From positions 62,001 through 126,000 of the forward strand of contig JAFTSB010000067.1 of NCBI GenBank assembly GCA_017461945.1: 64,000 bases of DNA. The letters are read 5' to 3'. The notes under the pieces are model-generated. The model saw only the letters and a list, made by a program, of their open reading frames with translations, ran no database searches and was not told the DNA's origin. Made by a program: the position numbers and the translations under genes. The DNA comes from Clostridia bacterium. GTDB taxonomy: Bacteria; Bacillota; Clostridia; Oscillospirales; CAG-272. Shown in pieces: positions 40,464 to 50,764 of the stretch (positions are counted from its first letter, which is position 1; each line of letters begins with the position of its first letter).

Positions 40464-40970
40464 ATGATCGCAAAAGATTTCTTTAAAAAGATCTGCATAC
40501 ATACCTGCTTCTATTTTACAGCTGCTACGCTGCTGCTGATCTTATTCGGACTTGCCGTAAATCAAGATTTGAGTCGCGGCATTCACCCAGGGGCACAAGC
40601 ACTTTTGCTCCCCTTCTCATTTTTGCTTGCCACTGCCAACATCCAATTTAAATATGCGGACTTTCACATTGCCGGCCGAACCGCAATACATTATGCTTTG
40701 ACAATGTTTGGAACGATGTGCTGTTTGTATCTCCCCAATAAAAATGCAGGGGCTGGCGGCTCGCAGGGCCTGATCCTTTTCGTGGCACTATCGGCAATTT
40801 ATGCCATCATTATGGGTATTGTGCTGGGCATCCGCGCCAGAATCAAGCGCGTGACTCGTGATGAATCGCGTTACAAAAGCGTATATAAGCAAGACCGAGA
40901 TGAGCCAGAACCGGTAAAAAGAGACCATAAGAAAAAAGACGATTATCAAAGCGTATTTAAAAAGAAATAA
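40464..40970 (+). CDS. four-span membrane protein, DUF3021-like
   Basis: 168 aa with four hydrophobic spans (about 15-33, 45-60, 72-88, 102-122) and a long basic, charged cytoplasmic tail containing two similar motifs (RYKSVYKQ and DYQSVFKK). It resembles DUF3021-type small membrane proteins but I cannot confirm the family. AAAGGAGA precedes the ATG. It is first of a likely three-gene operon with the two lipoproteins. Confidence 0.8.
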   Translation: MIAKDFFKKICIHTCFYFTAATLLLILFGLAVNQDLSRGIHPGAQALLLPFSFLLATANIQFKYADFHIAGRTAIHYALTMFGTMCCLYLPNKNAGAGGSQGLILFVALSAIYAIIMGIVLGIRARIKRVTRDESRYKSVYKQDRDEPEPVKRDHKKKDDYQSVFKKK

Positions 40971-40999
40971 GGGTTACAATACGGTTGGAGGTATTTGAT

Positions 41000-41713
41000 A
41001 TGCCATTCAACCGTATTTTTCTTTTTATTTTTATAGCATCCTTAACCGTAATTCTAACGGCAAGCTGCCAAAAGACCGCTACCGATCTGCCGACAGATAT
41101 TGCGCCTTCTGATCGCAATTTTACAGAAAAACTGACCTTTCTCGGTGACTCTACCACCGCCCATATGCAACAGCGTTCCTCATTAAAGCCACAGCAGATC
41201 TGGGCCACAAAAAACCGCTATCTGAATTTGGATAGCCGCATCACCTATGCCAAGATCATTGCCCCCGACACCGGCAAAGAGGAGCCGATCGCCGATGTGG
41301 CGGCTCGCCTTCATCCTTCCTATTTAGTAATCACCTTGGGCGTGGATTACGGCGTTTATTATTATCGCGACCGCCCCGAGGAATTCACGCACTATTATGA
41401 AAAACTACTTTCTGCCATTCAGCAGGCCTCGCCCGATACCGTTTTGGTGCTGCAATCCATCTTTCCAGTGGCGAAAAGCAGTCAGGTGATTACAAACGCC
41501 ATGATCCAAAAGGCCAACCAACTGGTCTCAGATATCGCGCAAAGGCGCGGTATTATATATGTTGATCAAACACCGATACTGGCTGATGAAAACGGTTTTT
41601 TACGCCCCGAATTCTGCTTTAGCGAGGATGGCATCCATCTGACTGCCAAGGCGTATGATGCTATTTTAGAGCATCTCGCCACTTTGCAAGCAGAGATTGG
41701 AGGCCACGCATGA
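41000..41713 (+). CDS. SGNH-hydrolase-like lipoprotein
   Basis: 237 aa from the ATG at 41000 (TTGGAGG eight bases before; a TTG five codons earlier is rejected). Signal peptide with lipobox LTASC near 23 anchors it outside the membrane. SGNH blocks: FLGDSTT (Ser near 50), VITLGVDYG, and EDGIHLTAKAYD with the Asp-x-x-His pair near 216-219. The block III Asn is replaced by Val/Asp, so catalysis may be altered. In Clostridia such proteins pair with a DUF4358 lipoprotein, as here. Confidence 0.85.
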   Translation: MPFNRIFLFIFIASLTVILTASCQKTATDLPTDIAPSDRNFTEKLTFLGDSTTAHMQQRSSLKPQQIWATKNRYLNLDSRITYAKIIAPDTGKEEPIADVAARLHPSYLVITLGVDYGVYYYRDRPEEFTHYYEKLLSAIQQASPDTVLVLQSIFPVAKSSQVITNAMIQKANQLVSDIAQRRGIIYVDQTPILADENGFLRPEFCFSEDGIHLTAKAYDAILEHLATLQAEIGGHA

Positions 41714-42174
41714 AAAAAATCTGCATCGTGCTGATCCTGTTGTCTTTTTTACTCTCGGCTTGTGCGCGCGCGGCACACAGCCTGCGCGTTGATGATGCAG
41801 CAAAGGCTGTTCTGCAAGAATTCGGAGAGACGGAACAATTTCAAAAAGCAGACGAGGATTTTATTACAACCAATTTTGACACCGAAAACGTAACCGAGGC
41901 AGCTGTTTATTTTGCCGATGATGGCACAGAATTCGGCTTTTTTCAACTGGCTGACATCAATGAAAAAGATACAATGCAAGCCTCTATCAGAGCCTATGTG
42001 AATAGCGAGCGTGAATCGGTAAACTCTCTTGCTGCGCTTTACCCCGCCGAGGAGCTGACGCGACGCTTAGAGCGCTTTGACCATGTTAATATAGGGGTTG
42101 TAGGAGATCTGGTCTATTATTTTATCTCCGACGAAGCCTTGACAAAACGCGCACTAAAGCAAATTCACTCATAA
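41710..42174 (+). CDS. DUF4358 lipoprotein
   Basis: 154 aa; signal peptide with lipobox LLSAC (Cys near 18), then a DUF4358-type domain (VDDAAKAVLQEF ... ADINEKDTMQASIRAYVNSE ... VVGDLVYYFISDE). Function unknown; the family regularly accompanies SGNH hydrolases. It overlaps the preceding gene by four bases (ATGA). Confidence 0.85.
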   Translation: MKKICIVLILLSFLLSACARAAHSLRVDDAAKAVLQEFGETEQFQKADEDFITTNFDTENVTEAAVYFADDGTEFGFFQLADINEKDTMQASIRAYVNSERESVNSLAALYPAEELTRRLERFDHVNIGVVGDLVYYFISDEALTKRALKQIHS

Positions 42175-42177
42175 AAG

Positions 42178-42206
42178 AGGCCCGCAGGCAAACTGCCTAC
42201 GGGCCT
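42178..42206. terminator. bidirectional terminator
   Basis: 13-base stem AGGCCCGCAGGCA/TGCCTACGGGCCT (one mismatch) followed by T7, between convergent genes. Confidence 0.9.
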
Positions 42207-42210
42207 TTTT

Positions 42211-43662
42211 TTATTTTCCTCTTTGCTTTTTGATCATGCCATATTTGAGGTCCCACAGCTTTTGAGACAAGTCTACATAATAATTATGGGGGTTTTCAAA
42301 GCGCTTGACCTCGTCCCACATACTTTCCAAAGAGGCGCGACAATGGGCGCGTATCTCCTCAATGGTAGGCAACTCATATACCTGATTGCCATCCTTGAAA
42401 ATGGGTACAAGCAATTCTTCTGCCTTAAAGTTAGTGAGTGTCTTGGTTTTCCAAGTATTGTCAGGATCAAAAATTTCCAAAGGCTTGGTGTCATCCACGG
42501 TCTCATCATATATGCAAAGCAGATCGGCCTCTGCCTTTCCGTTTTCGCGGTCATAGAGACGATAGACCTTTTTGAAATGGGGCGTGGTGATCTTGCCCAC
42601 GTTCTCGCTGAGCTTAATCTTGGGCGTAATATTCCCTTGATCATCCTCAACAGCGCAAAGCTTGTAAACGCCGCCAAATACAGGAGCGCTCTTGGCGGTG
42701 ATCAACCGTTCGCCAACGCCAAAGGCGTCGATCTGCGCACCTTGATGAATCAGGCCACGAATGATATACTCGTCCAAAGAGTTGGATGCCACGATCTTGC
42801 ATTCCGGAAAGCCGGCGTCATCCAGCATCTTACGGATCTTGTTGGAAAGATAAGCAATATCTCCGGAGTCAATGCGCACAGCGCATTTGGTGATACCTTT
42901 AGGCGCCAAAATTTCCTTGAACACGCGAATGGCATTGGGCACACCGGATTCCAGCACATTGTAAGTATCCACCAATAAGGTAACGTCATTGGGATAGATC
43001 TCGCAATAGGCTTTGAAAGCCTCATATTCGCTATCAAACATCTGTACCCAAGAATGGGCCATGGTGCCGGTCGCAGGCACGCCAAATACCGTGTCAGCAA
43101 TCGCGCAAGCGGTACCGTTTACGCCACCGATATAGGCAGCGCGAGCGCCCAGGATTGCCGCATCTGCGCCCTGTGCGCGACGGGAGCCAAACTCGCTGAC
43201 CACACGCCCCTTGGCCGCACGAGTAATGCGAGCGGCCTTGGTTGCGATCAAGGATTGATGGTTGAGCATCATCAGCAAATAGGTTTCGATAAACTGCGCT
43301 TCAATGGCAGGGGCGCGCACGGTCATCAAGGGCTCACCCGGGAACACAACCGTGCCCTCAGGCACAGCCCAGATGTCACCGGTAAAATGAAAGCCACGCA
43401 GATATTCCAAAAAGTCCTCGTTAAAGCAACCGCGGCGGCGGAGATAATCAATATCTTCCTTGTCAAAGTGCAAGTCGTTAACATATTCTACCACCTGTTC
43501 AAGACCCGCTACGATAGCATATCCGCCTTCATCGGGATTTTTGCGATAGAAAACGTCAAAATATGCGATCTTATCCTTCATTCCCTTGCGGAAATATCCA
43601 TTGCCCATGGTCAGCTCATAATAATCGACCAGCATTGTCAGATTACGAGAAATGTCTTTCAT
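42211..43662 (-). CDS. pncB: nicotinate phosphoribosyltransferase
   Basis: Forms nicotinate mononucleotide from nicotinate and PRPP in NAD salvage. 483 aa from the ATG at 43662; the longer frame overlaps the surface-protein gene. The phosphorylation-site region with SEFGSRRAQGADAA near 170, ATGTMAHSWVQMF near 205 with the conserved His, and RIDSGDIAYLS near 275 are diagnostic. It begins two bases past the end of the upstream 919-aa gene. Confidence 0.95.
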   Translation of the reverse strand: MKDISRNLTMLVDYYELTMGNGYFRKGMKDKIAYFDVFYRKNPDEGGYAIVAGLEQVVEYVNDLHFDKEDIDYLRRRGCFNEDFLEYLRGFHFTGDIWAVPEGTVVFPGEPLMTVRAPAIEAQFIETYLLMMLNHQSLIATKAARITRAAKGRVVSEFGSRRAQGADAAILGARAAYIGGVNGTACAIADTVFGVPATGTMAHSWVQMFDSEYEAFKAYCEIYPNDVTLLVDTYNVLESGVPNAIRVFKEILAPKGITKCAVRIDSGDIAYLSNKIRKMLDDAGFPECKIVASNSLDEYIIRGLIHQGAQIDAFGVGERLITAKSAPVFGGVYKLCAVEDDQGNITPKIKLSENVGKITTPHFKKVYRLYDRENGKAEADLLCIYDETVDDTKPLEIFDPDNTWKTKTLTNFKAEELLVPIFKDGNQVYELPTIEEIRAHCRASLESMWDEVKRFENPHNYYVDLSQKLWDLKYGMIKKQRGK

Positions 43663-43663
43663 A

Positions 43664-46423
43664 TTATCCGTCCTTTTTCTTTTCGTGCTTTCCCTCTGTG
43701 CTATCCTCTGCACGGGGAGCTTTGCCGTTTGCGAAAATGCGAGCGTGGTGGCGGTGACGCAGTATCAGGCTTGCTACCAACGCAAGGCTTGCAGCAATGA
43801 TGATCACCGTAACCAAAATAGGCGTGGTGTAATCCTTGCTTGCCTCTTGTTCGCCTGCATCCGCTCCATCATTTTGCGCTGCAGCAATGCGATCAGCAAG
43901 CTGCTCGCTGTTTAAGGTAGTGCTTTCCAGCGTTAAGGTGTGCAATTTTAAATTATATTCGGCTGTGGTTGATTCCAATGGGCGTGCCATAATACGAATG
44001 CCGCGCAAAGCGTTAATGCCAGACAACGCGCCCGAGAAATCCAAAAAGAGATCGTTTGTGCTTCCTCCCAGCATTACAACAGAGGAAATAACCGTTGTGC
44101 TCTCTCCCAGTAATCGCACCTGTACCTCAAAGGGAACCGCGCTCTCACCATCCAGTGTCACGCGCAATCGCATCAAGGGAGCGAAGGAGAAATTTTTGAT
44201 ACTACTGTAATGATAGGCAAGCTCGGCATATTCCTCACCGCCGGTGGATTTAAACGTGGCATTCAGTGCATTTCCCAATACAGAAACATCCGTACAGGCG
44301 TAGCCGGCATACCAACCAAGGGTATCGGTTGTGGTAGTAAAGCTCCATAGATCATAGCTTCCAATGGGCTGCGCTCCACTTTGATATGCATTCTCCTGCA
44401 GTGGCAACCGTATGATGCTATGGTGCTTCAACGAAGAAGCATTGAAATTCGGAAAAATCTGTGCCAAGGAATCAACACGAAGGCTTTCTAAAATGGGGGC
44501 AAGCACTTCAGCGCTGGAATCGGTATCTATGTGCGTCACCAAATGCTGCAACGCGTTCTTTACGAAACGGTATCCCTCCCCTTCCAAGAGCGAAAGATCC
44601 ACGAAAAATCCGTCCACACGTCCGTTTCGCAATAACATGATATATTGAAGCACATATGCTGCTCGTAACGTCTCGGCCGAGCAAGAGGCATCGGGCTGCC
44701 AGGCATAGAGAACACTGGTGTCAATAAAATTGTAATAACTGTGATATTGCTCTAAGATGGAAAGAAAGGATTGCACGCGATCCGCACCGTAGAAGCACGC
44801 GCTTTCCTCTTCTACAAGGCGGTCAGGGATTGCAACGGACTCCAGCATCACCGAAAAGGCAGGCGGCGTCAATACGCGCGAACGCAACGCTTCCAGCAAA
44901 GAAAGCAAGAATAACTCCGTGAAATAGTCTCCAGTTAAATTGCTCTCGGTTACGGTGTGAGGCCACATCCGATCGGAAAGCGGCACCACAACATTGATCG
45001 ACGGAATGTTACCGCGCGCAGTGCCTGCGACCAGGTTCAATGTTGTAGCGTACAGCTCGGCGTATTTTTCAAGGCCCATATTGCCGACATAGCCATAGGT
45101 AGCGGCTTGATCAGCTCTGCGACCGAGGATAATGCCATTGACCCGTCCCTCGTTTCCGCCCGCATAGCGCATGGTCAAAAAGTCAGTAAAGGCATGAATG
45201 GAAAGCAAAGCCTCCTCATTATCTACCACAATTCCCTTGTTGATAATACCGGCAGAGCTTTCGGTATACGTGACGAAAGGCAAGCCGTTTGCATCGGGAG
45301 AAATCAAAAAGCGAAGATAAACATCACATCCTGCACCGGTCAGGTTGCGGATGCTTTGATCCAACTCATTGATATAGCTTTCATCAAAATAGTAGTAGGA
45401 GTGCGCGCCGGCATACAAAATACCGCTGTTTCGGGGGCTTTGCAGGCGATCCAGATATACATCCACAATTTCAACATCAGCCCCGCTGTCAATTACCGAA
45501 AAGAAGGAATCGGTATGGAACCCCTTAAAGCCGGTTTCCATTTTCGTGTCAGATGCTTTCACATCGGGATAGAAGGGGGAGCAAAGCGGAATGTGTTCGA
45601 TCATTGTCTCGCCGGTCTGGTCATCCGTACTGGTCACAATAGCGGCTAACAAATACCGGGCGTAAACATCCTCGGCACTTTTTACAGGTACGGAGAAAGA
45701 AAAGGAAAACGAAACTCCCATACGCGCCACCGGTGTCTTTTTGGAAAGGTAGTACTCCTCATCAGGCTCCAGTGCGAACAACGCAAGTGTACCGTTGGAG
45801 TAGTTAACCGTTGCCTCCCAACTGAGATCACCGGAAATCTCTATGGTTCCCTTTTCCGCATCGTGCCGACACACCTCAACGGTGGCCTCGGCGGCATAGC
45901 CTTCTGGCAAAAACGAATCGTTATAAACCGAAACATCAAACAAAGAATACAGCGTAACGGTGCCTTTCAGCTCTCCTTCCCCCAAAAACTCAATGGAAAG
46001 ATCGGTCAAATGATTGGACAGATTAGGGGTATGTAGTACAAAGGATTGCTCCTCTTTTGAGTTAGGCGTTAAAAGCTGCTCAACACTTTTTTGGGCCGGA
46101 GAGTTAATGTTATATTGATAGGTGATACGCACCCCAGTCGCATTAGAGTTATTAACCAAGGAAACGTAAATGGCATTGGTAGAGCCATTTTCTCCCATAG
46201 CTTGTATCTCTTGCGCTTTGAACACTACATTGTCCGAAGTCAAGGGCAGATCCAATTCTTCGCCAGCAGTAAAGGATGTGCCATCCTTGGCGACAAGAGA
46301 AGCGAAGATAAATTGCTTTTCATTGGCAGCATCAGCCCGAACAGCGCCGAGGGTAAGCAGCATCGGACATAAAAATGTCAAGCACAACACCAAAGCGCAA
46401 AAACGCTTTACTCTATGCTTCAA
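43664..46423 (-). CDS. large surface-anchored protein, DUF5722-like
   Basis: 919 aa with a signal peptide (residues 1-33, ending ADA), beta-rich N-terminal domains (about 35-290), a probable TIM-barrel-like part (about 295-665: GFKGFHTDSFF, YYYFDESYINELDQSI, VDGFFVDLSLLEGEGY) that resembles the DUF5722 glycosidase-like family, a jelly-roll-like carbohydrate-binding-type domain (about 690-845), a membrane span (about 868-890) and a short basic tail. Probably displayed on the cell surface and acting on polysaccharide. DUF5722 is my recognition by eye, not a search result. Confidence 0.78.
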   Translation of the reverse strand: MKHRVKRFCALVLCLTFLCPMLLTLGAVRADAANEKQFIFASLVAKDGTSFTAGEELDLPLTSDNVVFKAQEIQAMGENGSTNAIYVSLVNNSNATGVRITYQYNINSPAQKSVEQLLTPNSKEEQSFVLHTPNLSNHLTDLSIEFLGEGELKGTVTLYSLFDVSVYNDSFLPEGYAAEATVEVCRHDAEKGTIEISGDLSWEATVNYSNGTLALFALEPDEEYYLSKKTPVARMGVSFSFSFSVPVKSAEDVYARYLLAAIVTSTDDQTGETMIEHIPLCSPFYPDVKASDTKMETGFKGFHTDSFFSVIDSGADVEIVDVYLDRLQSPRNSGILYAGAHSYYYFDESYINELDQSIRNLTGAGCDVYLRFLISPDANGLPFVTYTESSAGIINKGIVVDNEEALLSIHAFTDFLTMRYAGGNEGRVNGIILGRRADQAATYGYVGNMGLEKYAELYATTLNLVAGTARGNIPSINVVVPLSDRMWPHTVTESNLTGDYFTELFLLSLLEALRSRVLTPPAFSVMLESVAIPDRLVEEESACFYGADRVQSFLSILEQYHSYYNFIDTSVLYAWQPDASCSAETLRAAYVLQYIMLLRNGRVDGFFVDLSLLEGEGYRFVKNALQHLVTHIDTDSSAEVLAPILESLRVDSLAQIFPNFNASSLKHHSIIRLPLQENAYQSGAQPIGSYDLWSFTTTTDTLGWYAGYACTDVSVLGNALNATFKSTGGEEYAELAYHYSSIKNFSFAPLMRLRVTLDGESAVPFEVQVRLLGESTTVISSVVMLGGSTNDLFLDFSGALSGINALRGIRIMARPLESTTAEYNLKLHTLTLESTTLNSEQLADRIAAAQNDGADAGEQEASKDYTTPILVTVIIIAASLALVASLILRHRHHARIFANGKAPRAEDSTEGKHEKKKDG

Positions 46424-46634
46424 ATAGCATCCCTCCTTATCAATGATTATAATTATTTATATTATAACATAAAATATTAAGTTTGAAAAGATATTTTTAA
46501 AACATTCTTTATTTTGCACATTTTGATTTTAAAAGCAATAATCAGTCGGAAAATACAACCAAAATCGTCCTTTTTATTAAATTATTTTATGATATAATGA
46601 TGATAAAGTATACTGTAAACCAGGAGGTATCATT

Positions 46635-49600
46635 ATGCTGTATCCAAAAAATAAAGAGAAAGAGCTGTCTCTTTCCCTGTTTCAATCCCCCACCAGCGAG
46701 TATCGTGGCACTCCCTTTTGGGCATGGAACAGCGATTTGGAGGAAAAAGAGCTACTTCGCCAGATTGATGTACTGCAGAAAATGGGCTTTGGCGGCTTTC
46801 ATATGCACGTGCGCGCCGGTATGTCCCTCCCCTATCTTTCTGACACATTTATGGATCGGATCGAGGCATGCGTAGAAAAAGCCAGAAGCAACAAAATGCT
46901 GGCTTGGCTTTACGACGAGGATCGTTGGCCCTCCGGCTTTGCAGGCGGCCTTGTAACAAAGGATCCTCAATTCCGCCAGCGCTTTTTGGTTTTTGCGCCC
47001 CTACTTGACGAAAACGGCAGCACCTACTCCTTTGCTTTTAGCCAAACCATCAGCGCCGACGGCGTAAAAATTGGCAAAGACAAAGGCGCCATTCTCGGCA
47101 CATACGACATCGTTTTGGATGAAAACGGTTCCTTGCGCTCTTACCGTCTGCTCAAAGACGGAGAGAAGGCTGAGGGCATCATTTGGCAGGCATATCTACA
47201 GGTCTCTCCCACCTCGCCTCGCTTTAATAATCAAAGCTATGTCAACACATTGGACAAAAAGGCCATGGATCGCTTTATTGAGATCACTTACGAAGCCTAT
47301 AAAAAGCGCGTAGGAAAGGACTTTGGTGGGGTTGTCCCTGCTATGTTCACCGACGAGCCCCAGTTTGCCCGCAAGCAGACCCTTTCCTTTGCGCAAAGCC
47401 TGAAATCGGTGCTCCTCCCTTGGACCGAGGATCTCCCCGACACCTTCCAAGCTGCTTATCATGAGGATTTGCTGACACACTTGCCTGAGCTGATTTGGGA
47501 AAAGGCAGACGGAAAACCCTCTACTGTGCGCTACCACTATCACGATCACGTGTGCCAGCGCTTTACCGAGGCCTTTGCCGACAACTGTGGCAACTGGTGC
47601 AAGGAGCATGGCCTTGCCCTGACCGGTCACATGATGCAAGAACCTACGCTCCACTCCCAGACCGGCGCCGTTGGTGAGGTCATGCGCGCCTTCCGCAGCT
47701 TTGAACTACCCGGCATTGATATGCTGGCCGACAGACGCGAATACACTACCGCCAAGCAGGCTCAGTCCGCCGCCCATCAATATGGCAGAGAGGGCGTAAT
47801 GAGTGAACTGTATGGCGTAACCGGTTGGGATTTTGATTTCCGCCGCCATAAGATTTCCGGTGACTGGCAGACCGCCCTTGGCGTGACCATTCGAGTTCCC
47901 CATCTTTCTTGGGTGTCTATGAAGGGCGAGGCTAAGCGCGATTACCCTGCTTCGATCAACTATCAGTCTCCTTGGTATCAGGAATACAACTATATTGAGG
48001 ACCACTTCGCCCGTGTACACACCGCTTTGACTCGCGGTTGCCCTGTGGTGCGCGTTGGTGTGATCCATCCCGTAGAAAGCTACTGGATGCATTGGGGTCC
48101 CTCCGAGCAGACTGCTCTTGCGCGTGAGCAGTTGGATAATAACTTCAAGCACGTCACCGAATGGTTGCTGTTTGGTAGCATTGACTTTGACTATATCAGC
48201 GAATCTCTGCTCCCCGAGCTTTGCGAAACCGGTTCCGCGCCCTTGCAGGTTGGCAAGATGGCTTACGATGTGATCGTAGTACCCGGTTGTGAGACCCTGC
48301 GCAGCAGCACCCTGGATCGCTTGGAAGCCTTTCAAAAAGCTGGCGGCAAGCTGATCTTTATGGGCAAAGCTCCCACATTTGCCGACGCCGTGGAAAGTCC
48401 CCGTCCTGCCGCGCTGTATGAGAAATCTGATTCCATTGCCTTCTCTCGTTCTGCCCTGTTGGATGCGCTGGAGCCCTACCGCCTGGTGGAAATTCGCAAT
48501 GCCAGCGGCGCTATTAGCAATGACCTCCTGCATCAATACCGCAAGGATGGCGACTGCCATTGGCTGTTTGTGGCCCGTGGCAAGCTCCCCTACAATCACG
48601 ACCTGGAAAACAAGCAGATCATTCGTGTTACCATAAAGGGGCAGTATGCCGCAGAGCTTTATGATTCGATGAATGGCACCATTGCACCGTTGGACTCCGT
48701 CCAGAAAAACGGAAACACCGTGCTTAACTTTACCCTGCACGCCCATGACAGCCTGTTGATCAAGCTCACACCCTTTGTGGGCGATCGCAAGATCGACAAA
48801 AAAGCCGCATACCATGCCGTTACCCCTGTAGATATTCCTGCTCGTGTGAATTATACCCTTGATGAGCCAAACGCATTGCTGATGGATATGGCAGAGCTGA
48901 AGCTGGATGACGAGGCTTGGCGCCCTGTTGAGGAGCTGCTGCGAGCCGACACGGCCATTCGCAAACAACTGAAATACGATGTTTGGGGATCCTCTCATTG
49001 CCAGCCGTGGTGTATGGAGGGCAAGGACGATGTTCATCAGGTAAAGCTGCGCTTCACTTTTGAAAGCGAAATTGATGTAAAAGGCGCCAAATTGGCAGCT
49101 GAGCTCCCCGATGACGCCACCATTGTATTGGATGGCAAGGCCCTTTGCAACAAGCCTGATGGCTTCTATGTAGATCACGATATTCGCACTTATGCGCTCC
49201 CCACCTTTCAGGCTGGAACCCACGTATTAGAGCTTACCTTTGCCTACGATACTCATTCCGCCCTGGAGTGGTGCTATCTCCTTGGCGAGTTTGGTGTATA
49301 TAACGCAGGACGCTATAACACCATCACCAAGCTGCCCGCCAAGCTTGGTTTTACCGATATCACCAAGCAGTATTTGCCCTTCTACAGCGGCAAGCTAACC
49401 TACCACGTGCCCGTTGAAAGCCCCACGGATAAACTAAAGGTTCGTGTATGTCAGTACCGCGCCTCTACCGTACTGGTCAGCGCCAACGGCGGTGTTCCGC
49501 AGCAGGCGTCTCTGGCGCCCTTCACCGTAATTTTAGATGCAAACAAGGGTGCAAACGTTATCGACCTGGATGCTTATATCAGCCGCACTAACGGCTTTGG

Positions 49601-49748
49601 CCCCGTCCATCTGGCAGATCGCAATATGGAATATGTCAGCCCCAAGGGCTGGAGAACCGAGGGCGATTCCTGGACTTATGAGTATCTGCTTCACGAGGAA
49701 GGCATATGCTCCTCGCCCGTGATCGAAGCGATCAGCGAAGAAGAATGA
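46635..49748 (+). CDS. GH106-like alpha-L-rhamnosidase
   Basis: 1037 aa, no signal peptide. The N-terminal catalytic barrel starts FWAWNSDLEEKELLRQID (about residues 24-41) and continues with GFGGFHMHVRAGM, AWLYDEDRWPSGFAGGLVTKDP and AMFTDEPQF, all typical of glycoside hydrolase family 106 (inverting rhamnosidases). Middle and C-terminal beta domains (about 640-1030) complete the family length. Likely a cytoplasmic enzyme releasing rhamnose from imported oligosaccharides, to feed RhaA. CAGGAGG lies before the ATG. It is divergent from the surface protein and followed by an SGNH esterase. Confidence 0.87.
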   Translation: MLYPKNKEKELSLSLFQSPTSEYRGTPFWAWNSDLEEKELLRQIDVLQKMGFGGFHMHVRAGMSLPYLSDTFMDRIEACVEKARSNKMLAWLYDEDRWPSGFAGGLVTKDPQFRQRFLVFAPLLDENGSTYSFAFSQTISADGVKIGKDKGAILGTYDIVLDENGSLRSYRLLKDGEKAEGIIWQAYLQVSPTSPRFNNQSYVNTLDKKAMDRFIEITYEAYKKRVGKDFGGVVPAMFTDEPQFARKQTLSFAQSLKSVLLPWTEDLPDTFQAAYHEDLLTHLPELIWEKADGKPSTVRYHYHDHVCQRFTEAFADNCGNWCKEHGLALTGHMMQEPTLHSQTGAVGEVMRAFRSFELPGIDMLADRREYTTAKQAQSAAHQYGREGVMSELYGVTGWDFDFRRHKISGDWQTALGVTIRVPHLSWVSMKGEAKRDYPASINYQSPWYQEYNYIEDHFARVHTALTRGCPVVRVGVIHPVESYWMHWGPSEQTALAREQLDNNFKHVTEWLLFGSIDFDYISESLLPELCETGSAPLQVGKMAYDVIVVPGCETLRSSTLDRLEAFQKAGGKLIFMGKAPTFADAVESPRPAALYEKSDSIAFSRSALLDALEPYRLVEIRNASGAISNDLLHQYRKDGDCHWLFVARGKLPYNHDLENKQIIRVTIKGQYAAELYDSMNGTIAPLDSVQKNGNTVLNFTLHAHDSLLIKLTPFVGDRKIDKKAAYHAVTPVDIPARVNYTLDEPNALLMDMAELKLDDEAWRPVEELLRADTAIRKQLKYDVWGSSHCQPWCMEGKDDVHQVKLRFTFESEIDVKGAKLAAELPDDATIVLDGKALCNKPDGFYVDHDIRTYALPTFQAGTHVLELTFAYDTHSALEWCYLLGEFGVYNAGRYNTITKLPAKLGFTDITKQYLPFYSGKLTYHVPVESPTDKLKVRVCQYRASTVLVSANGGVPQQASLAPFTVILDANKGANVIDLDAYISRTNGFGPVHLADRNMEYVSPKGWRTEGDSWTYEYLLHEEGICSSPVIEAISEEE

Positions 49749-49753
49749 CTTCA

Positions 49754-49790
49754 AGCCATTGCTGCTTGCTTTTTGCAGGTAGCAATGGCT
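49754..49790 (+). terminator. hairpin after the rhamnosidase gene
   Basis: AGCCATTGCT/AGCAATGGCT stem with a 17-base loop but no good T tract; may be a weak terminator or an mRNA 3' stabiliser. Confidence 0.45.
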
Positions 49791-49869
49791 AAAATGAATT
49801 TAAAATAAATTTATGTTCTTTTTTTCAAAAATATAAGTTGTGATTATAGAACCAAACCAGGAGGTAAAA

Positions 49870-50763
49870 ATGAAAACCATTTGTTTTTTGGGTGATAGTA
49901 TCACTCGCCGTGGATACTGGATCGCAGAGATTTTTTCGCATTTGAAGACCCAGGGGATCCGTGTTTATAACTGCGGTGTCAGCGGCGATAGTGCCACGCG
50001 TGCCATTCCCCGCCTTTACTCTGATTGCCTGCAGCGTACGCCCGACACGGTTGTCATGATGTTTGGCATGAACGATGTCGGACGTGATCTGTATGACGAG
50101 GGTAAAAACGATGTAGAACAAAAAAAGGCCGATCGCCTGGTCAAATATGAAAAGTCTCTCCGTACACTAAAGGCTATGCTGGACAAGGCCGGCTGCAAGA
50201 CGATTCTTTGCACCCCTACTCCCTGCGATGATGTGACACCCAACCCTACCGTTGTCAATGACTGCAATATAGGGCTTGCCAAATGTGCCGATATCGTGCG
50301 CGGATTGGCCAAGGAATGGAATGTTCCGTGCGTAGACTTCTTTACTTACCTTTCCCCTCTTGTTGGCACGGAATATCAAACGCTCCCTGATCGCGTGCAT
50401 CCCACCCCCGAAAGCCATCACCCCATGGCGCAGTTCTTTATGAAGGAAATGGGATGGATCGAAGAAATGGATAGTGCCCCCTTCCTACCCTTGGATGAGC
50501 TTTCGCAGGCGCGCTTTCAAGTGGAACAAAATGCCCGTGAAATTCAGTTCATTGAATGGAACCAGATGTTCACCGATCGCACCACAAGAAAAATGGCACA
50601 CGCTGATTTTTTGGCTTTGGCTGCGGAGCGACTGGCTTCCGCCCGGGCCGCTGGAGACGAGCGGCAAATCGGGTGGTACAGCAATTATCTCAATATCGTA
50701 GAAAACCGCACAGAATACGAATCTGAGCTGGTACGCTTGACATTGGAAATGTCCGCATTATGA
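49870..50763 (+). CDS. SGNH/GDSL esterase
   Basis: 297 aa from the ATG at 49870 (AGGAGG before it). Block I FLGDSITRRG (Ser near 9), block II GVSGDSA, block III MFGMNDVG near 65-71 and C-terminal DRVHPTPESHH (Asp near 177, His near 180) give a complete Ser-Gly-Asn-His set. An extra C-terminal helical part of about 90 aa follows. No signal peptide. Next to the rhamnosidase, it likely removes acetyl groups from rhamnose- or galacturonate-containing oligosaccharides. Confidence 0.88.
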   Translation: MKTICFLGDSITRRGYWIAEIFSHLKTQGIRVYNCGVSGDSATRAIPRLYSDCLQRTPDTVVMMFGMNDVGRDLYDEGKNDVEQKKADRLVKYEKSLRTLKAMLDKAGCKTILCTPTPCDDVTPNPTVVNDCNIGLAKCADIVRGLAKEWNVPCVDFFTYLSPLVGTEYQTLPDRVHPTPESHHPMAQFFMKEMGWIEEMDSAPFLPLDELSQARFQVEQNAREIQFIEWNQMFTDRTTRKMAHADFLALAAERLASARAAGDERQIGWYSNYLNIVENRTEYESELVRLTLEMSAL

Positions 50764-50764
50764 C

